A DNA stretch of 64,000 nucleotides, from positions 1-64,000 of the forward strand of contig CAJNYU010003777.1 in the NCBI GenBank assembly GCA_905331475.1. Reading direction: 5' to 3'. Position 1 is the stretch's first letter; every line of letters starts with the position of its first letter. Of the stretch, positions 37,491 through 47,498 are shown piece by piece. A program made the position numbers and the translations under genes. Origin of the DNA: Rotaria socialis (Eukaryota > Rotifera > Eurotatoria > Philodinida > Philodinidae). Below the pieces are notes generated by a model. It did no database searches. It was not told where the DNA came from and saw nothing but the letters and a program-made list of their open reading frames with translations.

Positions 37491-40269
37491 ATGACTTCAA
37501 CAATTTTATCAACACTTCGCGAATTCGATTATAGGGACGAAAAAAAATTAAGATCATATTTCGATGATATCATGAGTAGAATGCCAGTAGATGATGATCA
37601 ATATTTGAGCGAAGTCGTCAATGCACTTATTGACGTAAAGTTTATGTGTACAGATACCATTGATCATCCATTGTTCGTCAGTATGCGAAATATATTTATC
37701 GAGACTATTAAAAAATCTGCCAATGATTATGAATTGTCAAGCCGTATAGGCCAACTATTTACTCAAATAATGAAAAATGTCACGGACGAAAATATCCATC
37801 TCGTCCGACAGTTGTTCGCAGAACAGAATCTAGCTGACTGCTCAGTTAAGTCTCTGCAGAATTTATTACCGACATCAAATAACAACTTGATTGGAAGCAT
37901 CGAATATATGATTGATGCATATCAAACATTTCAAGAAGATCGTCCAACTGTTCAGAATGATCCGATTCTTTTGATTCTAATAATGCCCATCTTTGAGTTC
38001 ATTAAATCAGCAGAATATAGAAATTCATTTATGCAATTATCGATTAATCACGATGAACTTACACGCTATCAAAAGCTCATACTTGTCACTTGTCCGAAGT
38101 ATATTGTTTCACATTGGGGTCAACATCACGAAGAAATAACATCTAGAACAGCGCAATATATGTTAAATCAAACGACAGAAATTTTCAAACACTTTTTACC
38201 ATCGATTGATGATTGGAAAGAGCCAATTATTTGGTGTACTTTCTGGTTGATCTTACTCTGTCAAAATTGTGCAAACGAACGTCTTCTGTCCGTTTACAGT
38301 GCAGAACACGAGAAAATTCTTGAATGTGTACTCGAGATTATTCAAGGAAAAGAATTATGGCAGCTTGCCTGTCAGAATTCAACATCATCAGAGAAACGGC
38401 AAAAACGAGCAGGTCAACTTTTCTGCTATGCTACATTGTACATATACACAATGTCATTTTTGCCCGAGCTAAGCGATAAACTCAAAGAGAATAATACCGT
38501 ACCATTGTTAATGAAACTTACTGAAGTCAATTTTGATAAAACTCAATTGCATGCTTATCGAGCACTAGCTGTCATTCTCACAGACAATGATATTAAACAA
38601 TTGGCAAATCCAGCACGGGTCACAAATGTATTTGTTTTCTACTTGAAGAAGTCTATCGATGGAATTGGACTAAACCAGCGCTTGGAAAATTCTCGTCTCA
38701 GCTTGAAAAGTAAGTTGGATGTTTTTCATTTTGATAAAAACAATCAGCTATTGACAGCAAACAACATTGCAGAGTTGCTTTGCTCTTAATGAGTGAAACA
38801 GGATACTAGCATCAGCACAGTCAATTTCATCTTCTGATCGAAGTGTTTTTCTGATATAATTAGAATGCATCAACTGCTCACTGTTTCTTTCTCTCGCGCT
38901 CATTACTTCTTGTGTATTTACAGTTCTTATGCAACATGAGCAGATCAAAGACGAATTTGTTAAACATACAGATGGTATTCCTCTTCTTCTTCGATGCGCA
39001 ACAGAAACACGATTTGATGGTACAAAAATTCAGTTAAGTGCACTTAAAATTCTCATGTCCTTAACTTTCAATAGTGAAGGCAAATCCTTGCTTCTGAAAA
39101 ATGACAACTTTATTCAGTATCTGAAAACATTGGTTGCATCTTCAAAACCACCTGATTTACAGAAAGTGGCCAATGGTATCCTCTGGCGACTCTTTCCAAA
39201 GTATGAGAAACATGAATCGAACTTCAAATACGATGCCATGATATCATATGCTCATAAAGATAAAGAAGTGTGCCATCGAATTTATAAGACTTTAGCTGCC
39301 GATAATTTTCGTATATGGATCGATCTCGAACAAATGCACGGTACAATAATGCAAGTAATGGCAGAAGCTGTTGAACAGTCGAATTACGTTATAGTATGCA
39401 TGAGTGATAATTACATTGTAAGTCCATATTGTCAAGCTGAAGCACAATATGCATTTGAACAGCGACGTATCCTTATCCCACTTCGAGTACAGGCTGGCTA
39501 CAAACCGCAAGGATGGCTAGGGTTTTTATTGTCAGGTCGAATGTACATAGATTTTATGAAAACTAATTTTAATACTGCCTATGCTCAACTGCTATCGGAA
39601 TTTCGTCTGAATCAACTCGATAAGAAACAGAATACAACGTTCGTTAACCACTCAAATGTTAGCGAATCACCAGCAGTGATGTAAGAACGATGAAATCAAC
39701 GATTATTGCTTTTCAGTGTTTTGAAAGAATTTGAGTAAATGAAAGAAATTTAATTTGAGATTTACAAAGACAAATAATCACCTCTGATTTGTTATATGTT
39801 TCTATTATTTATACACGTAACTTAAGAAAAAACGTAACTTTAGTTATAACTGCCGGAAAACGTACAGTTTGAATACACTGAAATTGTTCTTACTAGTCAT
39901 GCTAAATTAGACCTTATTAGATTCTAAAATTATCGTTTTAGAGATGAACGCATCACCTACTCATACTCAAATGATGTGCTTCAGCGGACTCCAGCCGACG
40001 TTCACAATTTCCTACTTGACAAACAACTGAATCAAATGGTGCCTGTATGTCAGCAAATGGATGAACGAAAATTAACAGAATTATACAGGCTGTGTCATGT
40101 CAATAGTCCAGTACTGTTGCAGACACTTCGCTCGGAAACGAAGGGATTACATTCTACTACGCTATCGACGAATATCTATTTGACATTTATTCATGAAATG
40201 AAAAATTTAATACCGGAAGAGATCAGTAATAAAGCAGTACAACAATCCGTAGCTTGTACACTGTTATAA
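37491..40269 (+). CDS. armadillo-TIR protein with SAM-like C-terminus
   Basis: Three exons: 37491-38709, 38924-39680, 39942-40269; 2304 nt, giving 767 aa. Residues 1 to about 500 are all-helical and armadillo-like (SALKILMSLTFNSEGKSLLL, VANGILWRLFPKYE). A TIR domain at about 505-640 opens YDAMISYAHKDKEVCHRIYK. It has the loop RIWIDLEQMHG with Glu542 where TIR NADases keep a catalytic glutamate, and CMSDNYIVSPYCQAEAQYAF. The tail (TPADVHNFLLDKQLNQMVPVC) looks like a divergent SAM-type module. Donors GTAAGT (38710) and GTAAGA (39681) are strong; ignoring them gives stops just downstream, and both joins stay in frame (RLSLK|ILMQHEQIKDEF). Human SARM1 combines ARM, SAM and TIR in a different order. 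The role is likely NAD+ cleavage or TIR-scaffold signalling in stress or immunity; that is inference from the family. It looks intact. Confidence 0.85.
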
Positions 40270-40881
40270 ATAATATAATTTGTAGACTCTTTACAGTTTC
40301 ATTGACTGATATTATCTAGTTGATACAGTCTAACGGGGAGAATGTAAACAAAATGATAGCGTGCCCAATTAACAAGAAACACTATATCTTCGTATTGTCA
40401 ACGGATATGATGGGTTTTAGGAAGGTCACCAGGAAAACATTGAAAGTTGAAGCTAATAAAAAGATATTTTTATCTTTATCGAAATGTTCGCATCGTCGTA
40501 GGGAAGTTAATCAGAGTTTTACTTTCATCGTATCGACTGAAAATGATAACTATGCAAATATTCCATTGGATTTTCGAATAAAGAATAGGATATGGTGGTT
40601 CCTATTGCCATCACCATTCATGAGCACATACAAATGCATTGAGTCTAAATTTTCATAATGTTAGGGTTAGCTGGAAAAATAGCTGAATCTTCAGTGACTT
40701 ATTTTTAAAAATATTTGTCAAATCTATTCACAAATGTACTCATAGATTCTATATGACAGTGAAAAATTAAAAAAGAAATACGTTCCATGCATCTGTCGAT
40801 CACATGTTTTTTCCTACTGGCCTTGCAATTCTTTCGAATCTATTCGTGATGCATTTTAAATAGAACCAAATCAAACAAAAA
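40270..40881. other. intergenic, one unassigned open frame
   Basis: A 112-codon frame at 40320-40658 (MIACPINKKHYIFVLSTDMM as internal part) matches no family I know. It may be 3' UTR of the ARM-TIR gene. Confidence 0.4.
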
Positions 40882-41376
40882 TCAATTGAAAGTAATATAA
40901 AGATCAGTCACTGAGGAATGACCAATGGGAGCACGGCGTCTGTTAATATAGCGCATACCTGGATCTGTACTCCAACTTGTATCCATTTCTATGCTTTCGG
41001 CTGTTTGTTGATAAGTAAAATGAACTGATGGATTCTTTTCATTGACCTTTTCCACTGCAGCCATTCCTGCTTGAACTCGTAATTGTTGACGCATCGGTAT
41101 TTCAGATGGCGAATAACCCCTATTCATGCCAATACTAGTGTAGCCCGTGCATTTATTAATATAATCGATTGCTTCGTAATATTGTTGCGGCGTCATTTTG
41201 CCTCTTAGCCAACTCGGATCGAGAAGAGAATTCGGATTGAAAAATCCATTGGCACCTTGAAGTTTAATAATACCACCATTCATAAGTACGGCTACAGGTA
41301 AACGAGGTGTGAAAGCGGCTATTTCGTTGTCAATATCTTGTTGCGTATAGGGCGTGAATAGTACACCACAACCCAT
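40882..41376 (-). CDS. single-exon hypothetical protein, 164 aa, MGC start
   Basis: Uninterrupted frame with ATG at 41376 and TGA at 40882. It begins MGCGVLFTPY: Gly2 and Cys3 form a plausible dual N-myristoylation/palmitoylation start, implying membrane attachment. The body has conserved-looking blocks LMNGGIIKLQGANGFFNP, SWLRGKMTPQQYYEAIDYIN, RQQLRVQAGMAAVEKVNEKN and a C-terminus RYINRRRAPIGHSSVTDLYI. The pattern of a short loop, then an F/Y-x-x-x-I-x-x-I-N helix, then a lysine-rich helix and a TDPG..RYI strand is vaguely like ERF4/GOLGA7 palmitoyltransferase partners. I do not claim that assignment. No transmembrane segment. It stands between the ARM-TIR gene and a transposase pseudogene. 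Confidence 0.6.
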   Translation of the reverse strand: MGCGVLFTPYTQQDIDNEIAAFTPRLPVAVLMNGGIIKLQGANGFFNPNSLLDPSWLRGKMTPQQYYEAIDYINKCTGYTSIGMNRGYSPSEIPMRQQLRVQAGMAAVEKVNEKNPSVHFTYQQTAESIEMDTSWSTDPGMRYINRRRAPIGHSSVTDLYITFN

Positions 41377-42149
41377 TTTGAATATTAAACGTGCTGATGA
41401 AGTCTTAAATAGTAGCGATGCAACGACAATGACGATGAGAGTTTTAATTGAGAACTACGTCATACACATTTGTGCTGCTATATTGTTATTTTGAAGCCCG
41501 TGACACAATCAAACGGAAAAAAATAACATTTTGATTGTATGTTTCCAACGTTACTTGAGTGCTCATTCATTTTTTTTCTCATTCTTCATGTTCTTTACAA
41601 GGCTAATTCTTGAGAGTAAGACGGGCAACTTGCAACATGCAAGTCATTGACGTCAACATAGTGATTGAGAATATTTTTTTAAATAAAATAGAGGGCTCAT
41701 GAAATAAAGCAGCGTCATCTAGATATGCATGAATTGCACAAATTCAGACGCTTAAACTGCAAGTAAAATTATGATAGACTGCTTAAAGCATGAAATAAAA
41801 TCATTCATTTACATAATATTTGTTAACAAGCTACTACATGTTTCATCGATCATATTTTCTAATCCACTTGGTGGTTGAAGTTTTTTTTTGAAAATGTTCG
41901 TCTTCATAGTATAACGTTCATTATAACTATAAATGTGTCGCTGTCGAGAATTTCTTGGGTGTGGCTGAAGGCGTGTTTGGTGTTTCTATGTCGATCTAGA
42001 CCATGATGAGGTTTAAAAAGTACCCCATCTCACACCCACACCCACCCTTTTAAGCATATGCTTTTTAGTAAAACATGAACTCCAGCATCACAGTCAGATA
42101 TAACTGATGCTCTTTACGTTTAAAAACAAACCGCTTTTATTAGTTTTTA
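41377..42149. other. intergenic, nothing firm
   Basis: A GGGTGTGG...CCACACCCAC inverted arrangement lies near 41957-42048, perhaps a degenerate TE. No gene is seen. Confidence 0.4.
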
Positions 42150-43130
42150 GATTAACTTGAACAGAAAAAACAGTTCACCCATCGAAACAAGCAAATACAT
42201 GATTCTAAGGAAATTTTCCAATAATTTAAAAGATCAACAATCTTATTTGCTAATGATGCGGCATCGAATTTCGCTAATGGTATAAAGGCAAGAAAATATT
42301 CTTGTCGCACACAATTTCTAGCAATTGTACAATTATTTGAATTAGGAGCAAATCGAGTGACTATTGACAGATGTGGCGCACCACTTACGTCTCGGCATTC
42401 ATCAGTCATCAAAATGTAGTTGCTGTTATTTAGTTAGAAGCAGCAGAAAGTCATTCAGTTACAATAGATAGTTTAACATAACCAGCTCGTCTTATCATAA
42501 ATGAACTATCTTCACGAATATCATTATTTATAATATGACTTAATTCATTTTGAATTTCATGACTTAAATAGGTGGTATACCTGTTGAATCGTCAAATATT
42601 GCCTTAATTAAAGTATCATTTTCTGATGCCCAGCGAAGAATTTCCAACAAATTACCTTGATTAGAACTTATGTAAATAATAAAAAGTAAACTCTATAAAA
42701 GAAAGTTTCATAATATTGATGATAATTTTCTTCTTTAGATCTCGAAAATGATAAATAATTAGCTCTAATAATTTTTTTATTTGATTCTCTAAGGAGAAGT
42801 CTCTTATCTTTCTAAAGCTAGTTAGATTTACTCACTTTTCATTTTCTTCATGACCTCTAAAACTTACCATTTGACGAGCTAAGAATCGTAATGTTGCACA
42901 AATTTTTATAATACGATCTCGATTTTTACGGATTTGCATTGCACGGTATGAATTTAATTGTTTTAAAATATTTGAATTTGTTTGCTGTTGTTGTTTGTAT
43001 GATAAATAGTTTTTTGTTGCAATAACATGTACTTGATATTATGCATGTTTTATTAAACCAGCAGTTTTGTTTAGCACCTTCCTCCAATTGTTAAATCCTA
43101 CGGAAGTGAACACATGGTGCTATATCAACT
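42150..43130 (-). pseudogene. hAT transposase relic (TTF zinc finger + DUF4371, ZMYM1-like)
   Basis: On the minus strand, blocks of the domesticated-hAT/ZMYM1-like transposase appear in order. GFNNWRKVLNKTAGLIKHA is the end of the TTF-type finger. RDRIIKICATLRFLARQMVS then FRGHEEN is the start of DUF4371, and YLSHEIQNELSHIINNDIRE follows. LMTDECRDVSGAPHLSIVTR then EYFLAFIPLAKFDAASLANK completes the catalytic-region block. Stop codons and frame changes separate them (for example after GIPPI and before LSAASN), and the C-terminal dimerisation part is missing. It is therefore a dead fragment. Confidence 0.8.
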
Positions 43131-43482
43131 CGTCGCCATTCAATTTGTTGCGTTCAATTCATCGCGTGTTTCTTTTAATTGTTTGTTTGTAACTGTGCTT
43201 CATTTTTTCAGAAAAAATTTAATTAATCTTCAAGAAAGCTTGCATCTATATTTCTTATTAATAATTTCTATTGAATTAAAAAGAATTTGATTCTCTTTTG
43301 TTCTCTTTGAGATTATCACGCTTAAAAAATGAAGAATTGATTAGATCTCGAAAATAAAGCCAAACACTGTTTAAATAAGAGCTGATTAAGATCAGCTAAT
43401 TAATTCTGAAATGTATAAAAACATAACTCACTTGATCAAGGCATTACATAACCATTCATCAATTTTCAACTCAACTCACTCA

Positions 43483-45227
43483 ATGTATTCTATTCAAAAG
43501 CTACTATCAGAAAAGGGAAAACCTATGGTTTGTTAAGGGTTATATCTACCCAGGTCGAACAGTACGGTCCGTATACGGCCATTGACGGTTACTTTACGAA
43601 TATTTTACGGGCGAAATTTTGCCGTAATATCTGGCGCAGTAATACGGACCGTATTATCATGAGAGTACGGAGCACAAACAGCCGTAAACCATGAAAATTC
43701 AGTCCCGTTTACGGTGCCGTATTACTGCGCCAGGTATTACGGGCAAATACGGTCTATTTACTGCCGTAAAGATACCGTTTTGACATCGTTTACCGTCGAC
43801 AAACAGACCGTAAACGAGTCCGTTTTGATCAACCTGGGTATACAAAAGAAATATCTACAGCAGTTAAAATAATTTTCCGCTGTCAAAACAGAAACTGCAA
43901 AGGTAATTAATTATAAGAATGATGAATAGAAAGCATTAATCTTTACTTTCTTTAGCTCGATGTCATACGAATTTGTCAATGGATACTTTTCTATCTCAGC
44001 CAATTGAACACAATCACGCTCCTAATCCTAAACGCATTCCAGCAATCGAACTCAGTAACCAGATCAAAGTCCTAGCCACAGCATCTGATGAACTTACAAG
44101 CACTATTTTTCACTCGGCGTTACGAACATTTTCACTGAGCGCGACAGGTGACTACCGCGCACTGAAGATTTTCTGTTGCATGAAGAAATGGATATGATTA
44201 TTTTCACGATGAAAAATAACTTATCAGCGCTGAAGCAATTAAAACATTGGTTCACTGATGGAACGTTCAAAGTATGAGACTAATTAATTCGCTTTCACAA
44301 CTAATTAGTTTCTTTCTAGGTATGCCCTAATGACTTCTATCAATTGTTCATGCTTCATGCGCTGATGACATCGACAATTATCCTCTCGTGTATGGCCTGT
44401 TAATTGGGAAAAGTGCCAATGATTAAAATGGCTTCTTTAAAAAAGTATTATATCAGGATAACATTCAACCCGAAACAGTTTTGGCCGACTTCGAAATTGG
44501 AACAATCAAGGCGGTCAAGGAAATGATGCCAAACGTTATTCACAAAGGTAAAAAGAAAACACCATTGAATTACACTAATTACCTTTCTCTTAGGTTGTCT
44601 CTTTCACTTGGGTTAGAGAGTTTGACGGTATGTTCAAAACATGGGGCTATCAACAAAATATCATGAAGATGAAAATTTTCGATTGAACGTCAAAAAATTA
44701 ATTGCTTTGGCTTTTCTCCCTGTGCCTAATGTGATTGCTGACTTTTATCAGATAGCAGGTGAATTCGACGACGACTCTGATGACCTTCTCAATTATTTTG
44801 AAAAACCGTGGATCGGTGAACCAAGAAGAAGCGGTAACCGATCCATTACCATTAACTGTTTCAATTATGGCTGTTTTAGGAGTTGGACGAAAAAAAACCT
44901 CAATTCGACCATACTTTGTGCAACATTTACGATCGTGTCATAGCTGATTTGCCTCGGTCGAACAATTCTGTCGGAGGCTGGCACGGCGCTTTCGCGAACC
45001 GTGTTAACATTACTCATCCAACGATCAAGAAACTGACCGAGAAGATTCGTCGGGAACAGTCAAAATTCGAGGTCGACATCGCCCAACTTTTTCAAGGTCA
45101 TCAGCCGAAGCCGAAAGAAGCCTGCTATAGAAAATTTGACGAGAGAATCGCGCGTATAGTCCGCCAATATGATTCGTTACAAATTCCTCAATATCTTAAA
45201 AATATCGCTGCAAATGTTTCCTTGTAA
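43483..45227 (+). pseudogene. FLYWCH-MULE transposase relic
   Basis: Starts MYSIQKLLSEKGKPM, then a FLYWCH finger (GYIYK ... KIIFRCQNRNCK|ARCHTN ... IEHNHAPNP) split by a MITE at 43549-43838. Downstream are Mutator-like transposase blocks: LKHWFTDGTFK (first catalytic Asp region), VCPNDFYQLFMLHAL, VLADFEIGTIKAVKEMMPNV, STKYHEDENFRLNVKKLIAL, YDRVIADLPRSNNSVGGWHG and a C-terminal AFANRVNITHPTIKKLTEKI. The last part, 44883-45227, is open to its natural end NIAANVSL. At least three frame changes and several stops interrupt the rest, so no transposase can be made. Small GT..AG introns are still visible, as at 43903-43959. Confidence 0.83.
43549..43838. mobile_element. 290-bp MITE inserted in the FLYWCH exon, TA duplication
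   Basis: Ends CCCAGGTCGAACAGTACGG and complement CCCAGGTTGATCAAAACGG; TA on both sides (43547-43548, 43839-43840). Removing the element and one TA rejoins GGTTATATCTA with CAAAAG to give GYIYK, the expected FLYWCH text. This confirms the boundaries. TA duplication fits a Tc1/mariner-type non-autonomous element. Confidence 0.9.
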
Positions 45228-45981
45228 ATATTTTTTGTCTCGTTAACTTAGTTGTTTCTTTTTCTTGTAATAGAGTTGCAATTTAATTACATGTATACAT
45301 ATAGTGATAACGCGATGAATTGATTGGTCACCGAAAACATCATCGGCATTTAATTGATTCGATGCAAAATGACGATAATGATAGCAATAACTTGCATGAT
45401 TTTGCACCGAATATTCGAACAATATTCTATCCTTAAACTAGCTAGATTGAAATGAACGATTTTGTTGATTCGCTGGATATGGTGTTACTTGTTTTTGAGC
45501 CGGTACATCATTGCATGACACACTGATATCATTCCGAAAAGATTTTCTATGAGAATTTTCATTAAAAGAAGAAGATAATATGAGAGAAGATGTCGAATTG
45601 TGAACAACAATTGAGGTTTGATCGCTGGACAACGAAAAAGAACAAGAAAGATCTTAAATTTCAGGCGTTGATAATGATAAAGATGGTGAAATAATGGCGT
45701 TCGATTCTGTTTCTTATTCATCACTACATTCTTTTTCCTTAGAAAAAAGAAAATAGTATTCTAAGGTGGCACGTTTTTCCGATTGCATTTGTAGGCATCA
45801 TGATTTAGGTTTAGGCAAGATTAGGAGAAGAGAGTTAAGTATAGATACAGCGAACAACCAATTGGAAACTGAAGAGAAATCTCTACAACGTAGTAATAGA
45901 TTTCCCGCAATATTAATGTCAGAAAAACTTAAAGTCACTAGGAAATTTCCATGAAAATCTGGAAGAGTTGGGGGGGGGGGG
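45228..45981. other. intergenic up to assembly gap
   Basis: No gene recognised; short opposite-strand frames near 45.4-45.7 kb are low-complexity Ser/Asn-rich. Confidence 0.45.
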
Positions 45982-45991
45982 NNNNNNNNNN
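45982..45991. other. assembly gap (10 N) with poly-G/poly-C flanks
   Basis: Eleven or so G before the gap and more than 70 C after it; the homopolymers look like a gap-filling artefact. The distance across the gap is unknown. Confidence 0.9.
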
Positions 45992-46055
<64 letters not shown>

Positions 46056-46101
46056 CCCCCCCCCCGCTCTCCTAGCCTCACCGTGGCGCCACCACTACCC
46101 G

Positions 46102-47112
46102 GCAGCACTATATAAATATATAAATGTATATTATCTTGTATTGCAACTTTTTACATGTCAGTAGCACATCAACCAAAAGGTCGAGGGCGTCCTAAACGAC
46201 AGGTTCCAGAAACTAGGTCTTTATCAGATGACAGTTCATCATCAACAATACGAAAAGCAACACCGACTGCAGACAATGTGCCGATGCTTAGTGCATCGGC
46301 TTATAAGCGTGGCTGAGGTCGTGGCACTCATTTAAGACAACAATTCAAAGCACCTGATCCGCTCTGGAAAGTATCAGAGTTAACAACCGAACAATTTAAC
46401 TCTAACGTACGGCTCGTCCATCACAGTCTGATCAACAAAACAATATTAGCGACGAAACAAAAGTTTTGGTAAACTATTTTCCAATTCGCGATTTTCCACG
46501 AAGTGATCTTGTTTATCAGTAAGATATTCAATCAAACAATAAAAAGGGTTTGGAACATACCCTTTACCGCCAAACAGTAAATAGTTACATTTGTGTTTCG
46601 CTTAATTTTATGATGATTTTTCTTTACTACTAGTGCGTTTTATTAATATTGTTGGAGTCAATATTGTCACAAATATCCAGAACTAAATCAATCGAAAATT
46701 GTTTTTGATAATCGAAAAATTTTCTTTACACTTGACCAACAGCTACCAAACATTGACGAGACCAGGGGGGAAAAAGCGATTTTTGAGTTTCATGATTTTT
46801 CTGAGTTTAGCTGATTTAAAATGAGTTTGAGAAAACGAAAAATTTGCTAAACTAACTATAAACTATTCCAAATCATAAATTATTACTGAAAATCATTCAA
46901 AGGCACCGAAACTCACGCAAACTCATTCCAATGCAGTTAATTTATATTGATTGTAAGTTGAGTTTTACTGTAATTTAAATCAGCTTTTTCCCCCTTGGAC
47001 GAGGCGGTAAGTGACATGAAATTCGCTTTTTTAATCTCATAAGTGATCATTTTATTCTCGCATATTTTCTTCCAGGGGATCACTGAAAACATCCCGGCAT
47101 TGAATAGAGTTA
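46102..47112 (+). pseudogene. truncated duplicate of the Argonaute gene (5' end only)
   Basis: Nucleotide similarity to 12829-13580 begins about 45 bp upstream of the start codon. It runs through exon 1, intron 1, exon 2, intron 2 and the first bases of exon 3, then stops at about 47112. The start ATGTCAGTAGCACATCAACC is retained. Exon 1 has CGTGGCTGAGG for CGTGGCCGAGG (new stop), an insertion near 46406 and CAGTAAGAT (stop). Exon 2 is interrupted by a 236-bp MITE. There is no PAZ, MID or PIWI. It is a dead copy, possibly still transcribed since the promoter-proximal sequence was copied. Confidence 0.9.
46763..46998. mobile_element. 236-bp MITE inside the Argonaute pseudogene
   Basis: Absent from the intact gene, which reads GACGAGACGGTAAG at this place. 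Ends are (C)CAGGGGGGAAAAAGCGATTT and complement CCAAGGGGGAAAAAGCTGATTT. Flanks ACGAGAC and ACGAGGC form an imperfect 7-bp (or 6-bp) target duplication. Confidence 0.87.
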
Positions 47113-47498
47113 TGGTGTGCGCGTGATAAAAAAAAACAGCATTTATCAACAACCCACACCTACACAACCTTTTTTTACGAGATATTCTTCTATCAAAAGT
47201 TAATATCTGAAAAAATATCACATATTTTTCAATGAGTACTTGAGCTGTTCCTATTCAAGGGTAATTCGATCTGTTATAGAAGAATTCACTGGATTCTCTT
47301 GTTGTAAAGTCATGTTAAAACGAGTGATGCTCAAGATCTTTATTTCGTAGAACTTTAGCGTATAAAATCTGTAAACACGTAAAAGAGCTTTTGGGACAAA
47401 ATTTTATATTCTCTTAATGTTTATTGGTCATATTCTTCATCTATGTGTTCAAGATTATTTTGATGATTAGTCTTTGATGGAGCAGTCGGTTTTTTCCC
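47113..47498. other. intergenic, 3' side of the coiled-coil gene
   Basis: No separate gene. In frame after the coiled-coil gene's TGA, a further 25 codons (GKKPTAPSKTNHQNNLEHID..) run to TAA near 47423. Confidence 0.5.

Noticed and set aside
37491-38789. Reading the ARM-TIR first exon to its natural stop, as a separate ARM-only gene
   Set aside because: A strong GTAAGT donor at 38710 joins in frame to 38924 and continues the armadillo pattern; the text after the donor loses that pattern.
41957-42048. GGGTGTGG...CCACACCCAC block as telomere-like or MITE sequence
   Set aside because: Too short and imperfect, with no tandem array and no target duplication.
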